A DNA stretch of 64,000 nucleotides from Vitellaria paradoxa (GCA_019916065.1 CM034243.1:30282147-30346146); one strand, 5' to 3'. Positions 11,778-24,660 are shown, counted from the stretch's first letter. The notes: generated from the sequence alone by a model not told the origin. Translations and numbers: made by a program.

Positions 11778-11876
11778 GAGCGTGGCCTGACACTCAATGG
11801 TTAAGAGTTTTTCCTGACCACTCATGACTCGAGTTCGAATCTTTCTCCTCCCCCTTAAAAAAAAAAAAAAAAAAAA
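11778..11876 (+). mobile_element. Short tRNA-derived SINE
   Basis: A GGCCTGACACTCAATGG A-box-like start and GAGTTCGAATC B-box (11831-11841) are followed by a C-rich stretch and a 20-base A tail (11857-11876). No clear target duplication was found. Confidence 0.55.
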
Positions 11877-11879
11877 CTT

Positions 11880-12420
11880 TACCTTTCAAAAAAACAGAAA
11901 CTGTACTTCCCCTCAACATTTGGTTTATACCACAACATTTGAAAATTACACTTATCTCTCTTATTTTGAAATGTTGTTATCATTGATCCTGTTTCGATAA
12001 AATTAACCATTAAAACTTATTAAAAAATATTAAAATAATCAAAATTTTAGGTATTTTTCTAATTTAATCTCTCCTTTCACATTTTTGTCAGTTTGAGATT
12101 TTAGCGAAAATAGAAAAAAATTAATGTTAAAAGGTGAAAGTGTAATTACTTAAATGTTGACAGAAGATGGGGTTAATTTACGTTTTTATTTATCACATTC
12201 TCTGTATCTTTTGGACAAATTCGAAGTTACAACTTAATGAAATAAATATGTAATTTTTAAATATTAAGAAAAAATAAAAACCATTTAAGATGCTTGATTT
12301 ATAATAAAATGATTCACACTTTAAGACGGTCGCTAATAGTTTAAAAAAATTACGACGCTCCTAATATTTGGTGGTCGCTTATAGTTATTAGTGACAAAGA
12401 ATTGGCGGTCAATCGTTGGT
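11880..12420. other. Intergenic, foldback-type repeat
   Basis: No gene. About 11.89-12.18 kb is a copy of the repeat at 1.18-1.54 kb (ACCATTAAAACTTATTAAAA and related wording). The remainder is AT-rich without recognised structure. Confidence 0.35.
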
Positions 12421-12995
12421 AGTAACAAGCAGGTATTAGTGACCACCTGAAAACCTTTAGCTCCTCAAAACTCATGTCTCTTTTTTTATTCTATTTTGAG
12501 AAAAAAATGATTTATAAAGTGAGAAATGAGAGAGTGAAGTAAGTAAGAGAAGATGAAAATGATGCGAAAATAGAATGTACAAAAGAGAATGTGAAAATGT
12601 TGTGACTGATAGTATGAGAAAGAGATATCTCAGGGGTGGAGAGAGAGAGAGAGATTTGTATTAAAATGTAGGAAAAATAATTTTTTATATTTTATTAATT
12701 TTTTATGCGGATCCTATTATGAAAAATTAAATTGTTGAGAATTTTTCTTTGTGCAAGGGGAGCCATTGCGGCCAGTTAATAGAGCATTTATCTCTAGTAA
12801 AAAAATATAATATATATCTATAGATAAAAGATCAAAACTAGGAAGACCATTACCGTCCTTAACCTTACAATAACTTCCGTACGAAGGATGGGAAGAGATC
12901 GACTTGAAGCCGGGGCCCGGACTCATACTAGCAGGGAATTGATCCATTTTACGTCACTGTTTTATTACAAAACATTAGCATTAAATTGCATCCAA
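12420..12995. repeat. Spacer module G, copy 2 (partial)
   Basis: Matches 8.75-9.31 kb, including the GAGAGAGAG tract, the TTAAATTGTTGAGAATTTTT stretch and GAAGAGATCGACTTGAAGCC. Confidence 0.5.
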
Positions 12996-12999
12996 ACAA

Positions 13000-14160
13000 G
13001 GAGCTTTGCAGTCAACTGAAAACAAAAATGTCGCAACAATGGAATTGACGAGAAAAGGAAATGCAGGACTCTAGCTACCATCAAGATTGGCAGAAATTTT
13101 ATTACCGGGATATAGCCCCGCTAATAACCATTTACAGTACATTGTGATTAAAGTTGAAATTCCAAATGTCTCTGGCAACAGTCAACTGAAAATTAATTCC
13201 TCACTTCTCAATTAAAATTGAGGTATCCAATAAAAAGATTTTTAAATCCATTATTGTTAGATTGAAAAAAAAAAAAAAAAAACACTAAATTTGTATTTGG
13301 ATTATGAATTTAACTAAAATTTTGTCAAGAGAAAAAAGTAAAATAATAAAATTTCAAAATTACTAATCTTGTTTAATTTATGGTTAGAAATAAAAGAGAA
13401 AAGGTATGAAATTTAAGAAATTAACAAAAATAATTTATTAATGAATATTTTTTTATTTGTTTTAAATTTTCTAGCCATTCTAATAAGCACATGCTTCTAA
13501 GATTTTACTTTTCCTTTTATTTTCCATGTCCTTTTTCCGATTAGTGTTCTTTTTTTTTATTTGTATTTATTAAACGTAAATATATACACAATATGTGTTA
13601 TAATGATTCTAGTGAAATACAAAAATTAAAAGGGAATAACAGCCCAGGAATATATTTAAAAGGGAATAACCAAAAATTAAATACAAAAATTAATTAATAT
13701 ATAATACCAAATTTTTTCTTCGCAGTTGTTCTAATATTGCGCATGTGGGTTTGCTCATTGCGAAACAAATTTCATGGGAAACAAGACTCAGAGTCTTTGG
13801 TGATGACTAAATTCAATTGTTTAAAATTATAAATTTACATTTTTGTTAAATTTTGTAATTTTTAATGTAAAAATTTTAGAATAAAAGTTAGAATTAATTA
13901 AGTTGCTGCGTCAATTGCATATTGATTAAGATTCTTTTGTATCTATTTAGAGTGTCAAATTTTGTTTAAGAAAAAAAAGAGTAAATTAATTTTGAATTAT
14001 TAAATATTTAATGTGTTTCTCGAAAAGTGTAAAATATAGTAAAAATTAGATAAAATGAAAGAAAGTTGGTAAAAAATGAAGATACTTGGTAAAAATTAAA
14101 AAAAGAAGTTAGAAATTTTTAGTGTAAAAAAATTAGAAAAAAATTTGTAATTTATTTTTC
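13000..14160. other. Duplicated AT-rich spacer upstream of gene 2
   Basis: No gene seen. It pairs piecewise with 7.88-8.06 kb (AGGAAATGCAGGAC, CTAGCTACCATCAAGAT) and 10.74-11.33 kb. Confidence 0.4.
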
Positions 14161-14549
14161 GTTCAATTACAATAATTCTTTCTAAGGAAAATGTCCATTA
14201 AATATTTGTAATTTTATATTCAGTTATATATTAATTTTTTTATCATCTCACTGTAATAAACTTATATTTATAAAACTATAATAAATTATATTTTCAATTT
14301 TATCCAAAAACTTTTGTTAAAAAACAAACAAATTTAACCAAAAAATAAAGCCGAACGAAACGAAAATTTTCGCGTGGGTTTAATTGTGCTTATCCAAAAT
14401 TAGATCATATATGCAAACGGGATGAGCGTATATGCAAGCATGTGCCAACTACCACAATAGTGAAACTTCTCTATCACACTTTTAGTTTTCACGCCTAATG
14501 TCACGCTTACTCGCGTCGGGCGCCATATTCTCCTACACTCTCTCATTTT

Positions 14550-15000
14550 AACGTATGTTAAGAAGTTTTATAAAACTCCAATAAGTTTTATAATTTACTA
14601 AAATTCTTTATCACACCTTTAGTTTTCTCCTTTTTATTAATTTTAAAAAATTTTAATATTTTATTTAAAAAATTCGTAACGAGATTAATCGAATGTGAAA
14701 TTTTTTTTATATTCATATTTTTCGTGTCGAAAACTTTTAAACGAGTACTATTGTTGCTAATTTATCTCTATTTTTTTAAATCCGTTAGAACGGATTTAGA
14801 TAAATCGTTCTAATGATTTATCAGTGTGGAATCCGTTAGAAAACCGTTAGAACGGATTTGAAAGGCCATTCTAACGCTTTTCATATTGTTTACAGATTTA
14901 GAAAATCGTTCTAATGGTTTAGACACTGTTCATCTCAAAAAAATGCATTTTGAAAATAAACACTAAACGTCTTTCTTTACTTCAAATCACGTTTTTTTCT
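14550..15000. mobile_element. MITE-like element with AACGGATTT motifs
   Basis: It shares CGTGTCGA, AACGAGTAC and ATCCGTTAGAACGGATTT-type wording with 34.1-34.75 kb (opposite orientation) and with the bounded element at 41996-42353. Its own ends were not resolved. Confidence 0.4.
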
Positions 15001-15113
15001 TATTTTTTTATTTTTTATCACTCTAAAACGCTATCTTAGTTTAGATTATTATTATTATTATTATTATTATTATTGTTATTTTCTGTCAACTAATCGTTTT
15101 TGAAACCCCCTGC

Positions 15114-15203
15114 TATAAATACATCCCCTCCCTCGCCCATTTCTTCGCACAGCAATCCCAACAAGAACTAGTACCATCTTTCTTTTTTCATCGAACGACC
15201 TCG
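15114..15203 (+). promoter_or_regulatory. Core promoter and non-coding first exon of JIP-like gene 2
   Basis: TATAAAT at 15114-15120, then the conserved leader (CAATCCCAACAAGAACTAG). Donor CTCG|GTATGC at 15204 opens a 5'-leader intron that closes at TTTTAAG (15502). Confidence 0.7.
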
Positions 15204-15509
15204 GTATGCGTCCCTCTGTTTATTCTAAATTAATTTACGTTTATTTTTCAAATATTTTGGTGGAGTGTGTATATTCGATTATTTGTTTACATATTAAACA
15301 CTACTATATATATATATATATATGCATTCTATGCGTTTTTGGAATCTCTCTCTCCCCCTCTCTACCTTATTTCTGTTTCTTCATGTTGCAAGTTATTTTC
15401 CCTTGTTTGATATATAAAAGCAGGCAGATGTATATATTATAAGATTAGTTGAAAGAATAACAACTGAACATACGTTCCTTTTTTTTTTTTTTTTGTTTTA
15501 AGGAAAAAT

Positions 15510-16098
15510 ATGGTGGCTTTAACCAACGGCCTGATTGCGAACGTCACCGGGAAAAAGGTGAACGTTGTTACTTTCCATAACTATTATGGAAATCTCGTGT
15601 TTCTGAACCAAATTGATGAGACGTTTTACTTTGCGTTTGAGAATCAAAGTGGAGATCAATCATCTGGAGCAGTTGTGTATCGAGGCGAAAATGAGGAAGG
15701 TACTAAACGATTTGACTGGATGTACGCTTGCTACAACAGGAATGGTGTTTGCAAGGTAGCTTTTTAAATTCCTTTTCCTTCCTTGCAGAATAATCCTCTT
15801 TCAAAAGAATTCTAGTTAAATAAATAAATAAGTCCTTTTGCAAGACCCTGTAATTGTTCATCGTCCAGGCATTTCATATTTTACTTACTTATTTCACAAA
15901 CTCATTGTGCAGGCTTATACTGAGATTGCCGATGCAGGCCACGATTGGAATTGGGGCTCGGTTTGGGTAAAGTTAATGGAGTCTGGCACTAGTTCCCATG
16001 CGGAATATGAAAATTGTGTGTCCGATGCAATTATTACCCAGCAGCCACCGGTAACATATCAAGGAATAATGTCCCTCAAGGGAGGAAGCAAGGCCTGA
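15510..16098 (+). CDS. JIP-23-like gene 2, two exons
   Basis: Exons are 15510-15755 (82 codons, ends TGCAAG|GTAGCT) and 15913-16098 (61 codons plus TGA, after TTGTGCAG), giving about 143 residues. The family pattern is present: FHNYYGN, SSGAVVYRGEN and FDWMYAC in exon 1; AYTEIADAGHDWNWGSV and ENCVSDAI in exon 2. Exon 2 is nearly identical to that of gene 1, while exon 1 is clearly more diverged and lacks about nine residues after the NYYG strand, as gene 3 does. Oddities: the DWMYAW tryptophan is Cys, a residue is inserted before it, and the coding intron is only 157 bp against 474 and 634 bp in the paralogues. The frame is open, so it may be functional, but relaxed constraint is possible. 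Confidence 0.75.
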
Positions 16099-16235
16099 AT
16101 GCATCGATCGCATGCCAATATATATAAATGAAGTCAATGGCCATATTAATTACAATGCCAGCTTGGTTTCTTTAAACTTAATATATATATATATATATAT
16201 ATATATAAAGAAGGCCTTTTCAAGGTTGTCAGCAA

Positions 16236-16241
16236 AATAAA
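16236..16241 (+). terminator. Candidate poly(A) signal of gene 2
   Basis: AATAAA in the 3' block shared with genes 1 and 3, about 140 bp after the stop codon. A second overlapping AATAAA follows at 16240. Confidence 0.45.
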
Positions 16242-16499
16242 TAAAAAGGTGATTCATGGCACTTCCCGTTGGAATCACCTGGGTGTGCTACTATAAATTA
16301 TGTGTCTGTATCTTTGTATCTGTACCCACTCCAACTATCTCAGCTTATATTTACATATATATAGTAAATAAGGCCATTGTTAATAACTCCATATCTTGTG
16401 TCTTAGTCTTATTAGTTTCTCTGTCTTTTAATCATATGTGAATGGTCATTATATGATATGTCAAATCGAACTCTATTTAAATTAGGTTGGGTTCTATTA

Positions 16500-16660
16500 A
16501 CGGCTGACCCGGACATTCATTAAGGGTCAACAAATACAAACTATATAATAATATTTTACACTTTAATAAAACTATACATAAAAAAATATAAAATATTATT
16601 ATATAACATATTTTTATTGACCTTTAATCGATGTCCCTGGACACCTATCGACAAATGCCA
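16500..16660. mobile_element. Foldback MITE
   Basis: Inverted arms GGACATTCATTAAGGGTCAA (from about 16513) and the complement of TTGACCTTTAATCGATGTCC (to about 16638) enclose an AT-rich core in which ATATAATAATATTTTA is also mirrored. Target duplications were not resolved. Confidence 0.5.
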
Positions 16661-16679
16661 ATTAAGTTTGGAATATTCA

Positions 16680-19600
16680 TGTAAAAAATAATAAAATAAT
16701 TATTGTTACCGACGACTTTTCTTAACAATTCGTTTGAATGGGGTGAAATAGAAAGAAATGAAATGGAATGAAAAGATTTTAGAATTAATAACTTGATTGG
16801 GAGTTTTTTTAAGAGAGAAAGAAAAGAAATTGAAAGAAATGGAAAAAAAATTAATGAGGGCTAAAATTTTAAAATTTTCATTTTCTCAAAAGTGAAAAGA
16901 AATAAAGAAAAGAGATAAATGAATTAATAAAATTTTTAAAATGACATATTTACTCATAAAATAAAGAATAATAAAAAATAAATTACAAATATATCCTAAA
17001 ATTAAATAAATTGATCACACTCTAATTTTTCAAAAGATTTAAACGTAAAATAACCATCTACCATTTCTTTTCCATTCACGAATAAAGAAATAGAAAGTTA
17101 TTATTCTTTTTTTTCTAAACTTTTACAAACAAATAAAAATAAAATTTTATCATTTTTCTTCTTTTTTTTCGTCTCTTCTAATATATGTTTTCTTTTCTCT
17201 TCTAAGCTCACAAACAGACCTAAGACTTAATTTGGCAACACTAATTAAAATTTTTATAGAAAATTAATATCAATTTTATAAACCTTTATATAACCTTTTT
17301 ATTGTCCAATAATATACAAATAATATATGAAAATCTCCCCCCCCCCTTGCGCGCGCGCGCGCGTGTGTTATTCATGGTATCTCCCCTAGTCATGTCACCA
17401 GTGTGCGGTCCTATATCTTTGTATCTACACTCACTCTCCAGCCCAGCCAGTAAACAAGCTCATAGTTAACGCTTCATTTTATTTTTCTTGTTTTTTTGCC
17501 GTTAATTTTTATTATCTTATATATTTATATATATTTACATATACATGAATATATATATATATTTACATGTACACCAATATAAAAGGGAGAATCAATTATA
17601 GTGTATTCTTTTATTTATTTATTTATTTATTTTTTTTGAAGCTCGTATAAATTTTTGATTCCTCAAATGCCTTTCCTTGCTCTTATTAACTTCTTTCTTT
17701 AACTTCTTTGACTTTTCCTTTTAACTTCTTATCTTATAATTAATTTATAAAAATAAAAATAAAATCTGATAAAAAATAAAAAAAAATTATTATCACAGGC
17801 ATAGTATATGTTTTGGCCTAGTATATTATAAAATTAGAAATATTAACTATTAATATAAACACTTTGGTATGTAATATACTAACAGTAACCCATACTTACA
17901 GTACTCTGAACAATATTAGTATTAAATTTCTTATATAGTTGAAACTTTAGACAAAAAATTCAAATAAAAATAAACTATGATATATAACACATGGGTTTTA
18001 ATTTTTTTTACAAAACTTTAGACCCTAATTAATAAGTACTACATATATTTTGGTCACTCTCTCTCTCTCTCTCTCTCCCTAATAAGCACCATAAAAAATT
18101 ACAAATTATGGTACTTTAATTCGAAAGTTGAAAGGTTTAACTTCTTAGAAACTATAATTGGATAGAATTTAAGTTGATAGTTTTGATTTGCATATGATTT
18201 TCACTCCTGAAATATGGTGAAGTTTAAAATGCCACGCCATTTTATGAGATAGCTAGTAATGAAGTCCACTGAAATAAAAATTGAGTGGTAAGTTAAAAAT
18301 ATAAAGATAATCTTAATCATTGAATAAAAAAAAAATTTTAACCTTTATGTGATGAACAGGATTTATTTTAATTTATATTTTATTATTTTTTATTCGGCAA
18401 TGTTAATTATTATTTAAATTTAATAAATTTAGAACTTTATATTTTATTAGCAATTTTATTTGACATTTTAAATGATTGAGTCAAATATTAATGTTTAGGT
18501 GTATTTGATAAATAGCAGAACACTTGGGGAAATTTTGATATTTTCTTAATCAATTTAAAAACCTAACTAACTCTCAATATTATTTACACTCAACCCTTGC
18601 ACGACTGCATACAGCCCCTTATGTATACATATATTATGAGTAGGTTAATGCTAAACACTAGGGGGAGAAAGAGAGGGAGAGAGAAGGAGAAGCGGCACTA
18701 AAATATTGAGAGGAAACAGGTGGAAGCATAGCAGATTGTTGAGATAAGGGGTGGAAATTCATGTAAAAACATCTGTAAATATATGTATATGACTTGAATT
18801 GTGTTGGTTGCAGCAAGTTGGATTTTGAGATCTTTATATATGATATTATAATATTTATATGTACTGTATGTTATCTTGATTGATAGGCTTTAATTGTTTG
18901 CTTGTCTTATATGTACACGTGTGGTAAAAATATATATATATATATATAAAACGAAACAGTGACTAGAAGTTAATTTCTAATATATATACGTTCGTGCACC
19001 AATTGATCTCTTAGGACATTTTGGTCTCAAGATGATTGATTGATTTTTTTTTTCTATTAATTAATTCTTGAGAATGATTGGTTTGTACATGACTTTGAAA
19101 TCCAAAGCCTTAATTGAATATATATATTTACACATGTATATATATACACTGTGGTTGTTACCGTGAGATTGTTCCGTTAATAGAGATTGTGTTATTTAAT
19201 GTGTTGGTAAATTGATAGATAATAAGGTTAAATTTTGAAATAAAGGAAATTTTATTTAACGTGGATTTAAAGTGAAATTTAATATTATGTTTTGTTTGAG
19301 TTGAGGGATACTGAAAATATTAGGTATATGTATTCAAGAGTTGAAAGTCTCAAAACCTGTGCGGAGATAGTTATCGAGTTCAGTAAGTTAGTAACCTGCG
19401 AACGAGCAGATGCCTAAGGGTGCCATATTATATTCTTAAGGGTTCAACCTAGGAAGCAGATACCAAAATTAAAATGGTGTATATTGGTTGGATCCTAGTT
19501 TTACGGGACAACCAAGTAGACATTGAAGAGTAGCGTATATTAGTTATGTTTTATTTCTACGAGATAATCAAGCAGCAGTACCTTAAAATTAAATTTTTTG

Positions 19601-20150
19601 TTTTGATGTGTTATGTGGTGTTAATGTGAATAAAGAAATAAATTTAATTTCTTATTTGAGATTGTTATTTGTGTTAAGATGATTCACTTAGTAGCATACT
19701 AGGGCATTATTGCATTTACATTGTTATTAGGGTTTCAAGCATATGTGGTATTAGTGCTCATTCCCTTACAATTTGTAATGCAGGTAATGATTTTAAGTTA
19801 CGTACTGGATCTGCTCAACATGGAAATTAGAATTTTATTTATTTTTGTTTAGTTACATTAGATTTTTCTTTAGAAAATTATTTTAGTGAATTGTAATAAG
19901 CCTCTTTTTGCGAGGTGAATATTTATCTACTTTTATTTAGTTTTTGGAAGATTATTTGGTTTAGTTTTAGAGGTTTGTAATTTTGCTTCGAATTTTTGTT
20001 ACCTAGTTGATTTGACTAAGGTATTTATTTAAATTTAAAGTATGAGTTTATTTATTTATTTATTTTATTCATTACTCCTTAGTGTCTGTGTATGGTTCTA
20101 ATGTGTGATAGAAAAAATTGTTAAATGGTGAATTATGTGCTTCTTTACTC
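16680..20150. other. Intergenic: duplicated 3' flank of the JIP block and unassigned DNA
   Basis: No gene was recognised. About 17.38-17.90 kb is the downstream block also present at 20.88-21.56 and 39.87-41.05 kb (GAGAATCAATTAT, TTGATTCC, TACTTATGACCTAGTATATT-type wording). A C9-(GC)n-(GT)n tract lies at about 17338-17368 and a CT repeat at 18056-18077. About 18.57-20.1 kb is less AT-rich and looks unique in the window, but I find no sustained reading frame or convincing splice pattern. Confidence 0.35.
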
Positions 20151-20159
20151 ATGTGCTCG

Positions 20160-20808
20160 TAGGAATGTCAACGGGGCGGGTATGGGGCGGGTATGACCTT
20201 CCCCTTCCCCGTCCCCGTCCTCGTCCCCATCCCCGTTTAGCAATACCCTTACCCGTTCCCATCCCCATCCCCGTTTCGGGAAAAAAAATTTTCTCCATAC
20301 CCCTCCCACAAAATAATGAATTCCTCGTCCCCGTCCCCGTTCCCGTTTACCCACCAAGTATATTAATTATTGTAAATTATATATTATATGTATAAAATAA
20401 ATATTTAAAATTATTATAAATATTATATATATTAAATAAAAAATATATTACATATATATATTAAATAAAAATTAAAAATATATATATAATCTTTGAGTTT
20501 GATTGATACACTTAACCAAAGAGGAAGTGGCTTTTATTTATAATCTCAAAAGACCTTCACTTCTTTGTGAGAAACCAGTGTGGGATTTCTAAAGGATTCA
20601 CCACGCCAACAAAATTAACAAATAAATATTTAAACGGATACGAGGCAGTGTGGGGACTATCGTACCCGTCCCCGTCCCCGTACCTATGCGGGTAATATTT
20701 CAAACCTCCATACCCGTCCCTATCCCCGCTATTAACATCCCCATACCCTCCCCGAACAAGGCGGGTGAAACGGGTACCTACCGGGTACGGGTATATTTGA
20801 CATCCCTA
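20160..20808. mobile_element. hAT-like non-autonomous element, G-rich ends, copy 1 (649 bp)
   Basis: Terminal inverted repeats TAGGAATGTCAA and TTGACATCCCTA with the 8-bp target duplication TGTGCTCG at 20152-20159 and 20809-20816. Both ends hold dense CCCCGTCCCC / GGGGACGGG runs around an AT-rich middle. No transposase frame. An 8-bp duplication with TAGGG-type ends fits the hAT superfamily. Confidence 0.85.
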
Positions 20809-20879
20809 TGTGCTCGGATCATGAAATCTGGGGCATAAGACTTGTAAGCTTACAAGAAAAAATTCTCTCGCTCACAAGA

Positions 20880-21720
20880 TTCTATAACATACCCCTTCAA
20901 CTCTTATTTATACATTAAGTTTAGGTACATATATATAAACTTAGAAAGTTCTACTCTAGGTAATAAATAAGTTTATTGTTAACACATCCATTTTAATGTT
21001 CGTATTTTTTCGTTGTTAATTTTTATTATCTTCTATATAAATATATTTTGCTTTAAATACATATATTGGGTGCGCTTAAAGTGACAAAAAATAAGATAAA
21101 ACGAGATAAAGTGAGATAAGTTGTTAGTTTGTAATTTTGTAATGAGATAAAAAAAATAGTTTTTAGAGTTTTTCAATATTTGTCACTGTTTTTCAAAATT
21201 TTTTGTTACGTCAAATGGAACCATTATATGTACACGAATATATGAAAAGAGAATCAATTATGATTTTCCTTTTTTTTTTTGGGTGAAGCTCGTATAAATT
21301 TTTGATTCCATAAATACCTACCTTACTTTTCTTGACTTTTCTTAACTTTTCCTTCTAATTTCCTACCCTATAAGTAATTTATAGAATTAAAAATATCATT
21401 GGGTAAAAATAAAAGAAAAAAAATCGAGAGAAAAAAAATTATTCTCGCTGACATAGTGTCTACTTATGACCTAGTATATTATAAAACTAAAAATATTACA
21501 TACTACTATAAACATATATTGGTATGCAATATATGTCTATAGAGACACATATTAATACGTAAACATTGATATTATAGTTTTTTCTTTCTTTAAAATTTTC
21601 AGTTATTTGAGTTCAAAATTTCTAATTTTTTGTGAATAAAAATGGTTAAAAATAGAATGTAGTCAGTTAAGAAGAAAAATAGCTTTTTTTCCATAATTAT
21701 TTTTAGTTTTTTTAAAGAAA
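20880..21720. repeat. Downstream block of the JIP unit, second copy
   Basis: Homologous to 39.92-41.25 kb (minus the insertion there) and in part to 17.45-17.90 kb. It contains GAGAATCAATTAT at about 21247, the empty site for the hAT-like insertion at 40084. Confidence 0.6.
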
Positions 21721-22330
21721 TATGTATAACATGTCTAAAAGTTATTAAAAAAAAAACAAATTTTAGTGAAAAAAAAATTTACATAAAAAAAAGGACGAGT
21801 AAAAAAAAAAAAAAAGAAGAAGTCTATGTAAAATAAAAATATAATAAAGTTGTGTAAGAAAATATTGAAATATGATGGTATTTGTATGAAAATGAGCAAT
21901 TTTGGATATCTGATGGTATTTTCGACACTATAACAATCAATACATTTTAGTCGTGGATTGGTTTTTCTCGAGAATGGAACAAGAGTCTTTCTCAAAGTTT
22001 TAAAATTAACCACCAAACTTAAATCATTACTTGTGTATTTATATCTATGCTACCATAACATGTATGAAAACATTAAAAAATTTAATTGAACAATAATACC
22101 CTTCATTTTTCTTATAAATCCATGCGTCTTTTTATTCTAGAACTCCCATTCCCAGTTTAACACCTTCCATCTTTCCATAACCCCCCATCTTTTCAAGTTC
22201 TAATTGATCTCCACTCCATTTTTCTTTTTTTTTATATATTTTTTATAAATCTTTGAATTATTTTTAAAACACAATAGGCAACAATAAAAGCATACATTAA
22301 AAAAAAGTTTAGAAAAAAATAAAACAAAAT
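21720..22330. other. AT-rich spacer
   Basis: Homopolymer-rich, with A and T runs. No gene or bounded element seen. Confidence 0.4.
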
Positions 22331-22734
22331 GAAAAATTATTCTTCTTTTCAATTTCTCTCTCTCTCTCTGTCACACAAACTCACTCCAGCCATCACTTTG
22401 TATGTGAACAACTCTTCATTTCCTCTTCTCTGTAAACTTGATACTATCTCTATTGTTTCTTTAATCGAGAGGTTGAGAGAGAGAAAACATTGAGAAATTG
22501 TGTTCTGTGAAAGAAAAGAAAGCATGGACAGATTTCGTTCGGTGAAGGCAACAAGGTAATACGATAAACCTGTTTTAGATATATACATATATGTGCTACT
22601 GTGTATATGCATATATCACGTATGTGCTTGTGTACGTACTCCAGTGTGTTTATATATGTACTACATGTATGTACTGCTGATCATCTATATATATATTTAT
22701 ATTTATATTTATACATGTACTGTTGTGCTACTGC

Positions 22735-22914
22735 TGGTGTTGCATGTCCATGGAAGATGAACTTAACTGCATGTCCATAGAACCTGTCTCGGCGCTTCTT
22801 CAGAGCCAGGGAGACATGGGTCCCGACGAAGCCTGCGATGTCGGTGACGAGGAGGCTTATCATTAGCAGCCGGAGCAGTGGATCTGGGTGGAGTTCCGGA
22901 GCTGTTTCTCCCAC
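22735..22914 (-). pseudogene. UDP-glucuronate 4-epimerase (GAE)-like remnant
   Basis: The minus strand reads SLLVTDIAGFVGTHVSLALK, which I recognise as the start of the Rossmann fold of plant UDP-glucuronate 4-epimerases (normally LVTGAAGFVGTHVS-AL-RRGDG). About 30 residues are similar, then the match is lost and the frame runs into a TA/TTTATA repeat. The first glycine of the GxxGxxG NAD-binding motif is Asp here. The rest of the enzyme (about 400 residues) is absent. It is therefore a short dead fragment, possibly carried in by a transposon. The family assignment rests on one motif. Confidence 0.45.
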
Positions 22915-22929
22915 TGGTGGCCGCCCAAT

Positions 22930-23500
22930 AGATGAGTTAGCAAAACAAATCTATTCATATATTGAACTATTGTGTTAGGGCGAAAAAAAAAGCACCCATT
23001 AATTCACTCGTCCAAATAATTAAAAAAAAAAAAGTTATACTGTGCTAGAAAATAAGGAAGAGGGGGGGTGATTTTACAGTGCTATTTCTGGAACATTTAT
23101 TAATTCACTCTACGGTCATTTTACTCTCCGAAGGAAATGATACTTACCTCTTTGCCTTCGGAATTAAAGATTCTGCGGAAATGTGACTTTAATTTGCAAT
23201 GTCGCCAAATTAATTCAATTCATGAAAAAGGTTCGTGCTAGGTTCTCCCCATTGGGTTCGAGGGGCTGGCGTGGATAAATGTATTGCAAGGTTGCAGTGC
23301 AAAGATGAAGAGTTAAAATGTGATTTAATTTTCTTTAAATAATTTAATGACTCTGATTTAACTTAATTTTTTCGATTTAATGATCATTTAATAGTTCAAT
23401 CTCTTAATGATTTAATGATATACATCTTAACCTTTCATTTTCACATTACAGTCCCTGTGGACTACCCTCTAGAATCCCTCACCACCGGCCATACCAAGAA

Positions 23501-23531
<31 letters not shown>

Positions 23532-23600
23532 CTGAAAGAGAATAGCAATAGCAAGGCAAGAACAAATAAGAAGAAATTATTTTTTCGCATGTTTGTCATT
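22930..23600. other. Intergenic spacer
   Basis: No gene seen. An AAT microsatellite lies at about 23501-23529. Confidence 0.4.
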
Positions 23601-23602
23601 GT

Positions 23603-24660
23603 TGACTAAATCAGTGTGCGAAAAGCACCTCTCCTTCCTAGCAATGGCAACAAACTATTGACCAGCACTAAATTCAAATTATTCCAATACTATACTGGAA
23701 AAAAAAAATCAAAAAATATTCCCAGCCGAACAACAGTGGTGAGCAAATGTACCTTAACTTACTTACCAAAAAAAAAAAAAATGTACCTTAACTTGCAAAC
23801 GCAAAATTCACAACATAAAAATCAAAGCAAGCTAACATATAGGAGAAAAGACAACTAAAAGAGAGATAAATGAGAGAAAGAGGGTCCAGTCTCGATGGAT
23901 GGAGTGGTGGTGGTGTTGCAACAATGGTTAGGAATTGAGGGATAACAAGGGGACGAGGGATTGAGAGAGAAAGAGAGAGTGTGTGTGTGTGTGTCATATG
24001 AGGCAAACAGGGCTAGGGCTGAACGTGCACATAAGGAAAAGGTGACGGAGGGAAGAATTTAATCTTCATAGTTGCAACTGCTTAAAGCGGTCTTTGTATA
24101 AGGTTGCAAACTGACTCTTAAGGCAGCCTACAACATGCTCTGAACAAAACACACCAAAGCTATGTCACACGGACTTTGGTACGAATGTCAAGGATGAGTA
24201 CATATTTAAAAGTTAAATCTACTAATTCTTTTAATCAAGAATAGGATGAGATAAGAAATTATTTATCTTTAATATTATTATTTTATTTTATAAGATACTA
24301 GGAAGTCAAACATTCAAGTGACAATTGGTCACAGAAAATAGAAGTAAAACATTCATGACTATAAGATATAGAATATTCTAACAAAAGCCAAAAAAAAATT
24401 TGTGGAGATCCACATTCCCTCAGCCACTCACTCTCTCTAATTTGTTTTACACTTTCCACTTCTTATGCCTTCATGATAATAACATTACATTTTATTGTAC
24501 TGCATAGCAGCAGAAACACTTGAACCAAAATTTAGCAATCCCAATTTTAGCTTGGAAAACATGAAAGGGAAAAATATGAAATGCCTACATAACTTTGGAA
24601 AGGGAAGTTTAATAATTATACTGACAACACTCCAGATAACATAAGTCCATGCTTAACCTA
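23603..24660. repeat. Left copy of the FTRA downstream and flanking block
   Basis: Pieces pair in order with 41.90-44.74 kb: CTCTCCTTCCTAGCA, GTGGTGAGCAAATGT, GGCTAGGGCTGAA, CACCAAAGCTATGT and AGGAAGTCAAACATTCAAGT. The right copy has extra DNA, including a bounded Tourist element at 41996 and about 450 bp near 43.9-44.36 kb. This is evidence for a segmental duplication. Confidence 0.7.

Noticed and set aside
20135..20395. Pro/Val/Arg-rich open frames over the CCCCGTCCCC runs
   Set aside because: Low-complexity translation of a transposon end, bounded by inverted repeats and target duplication.
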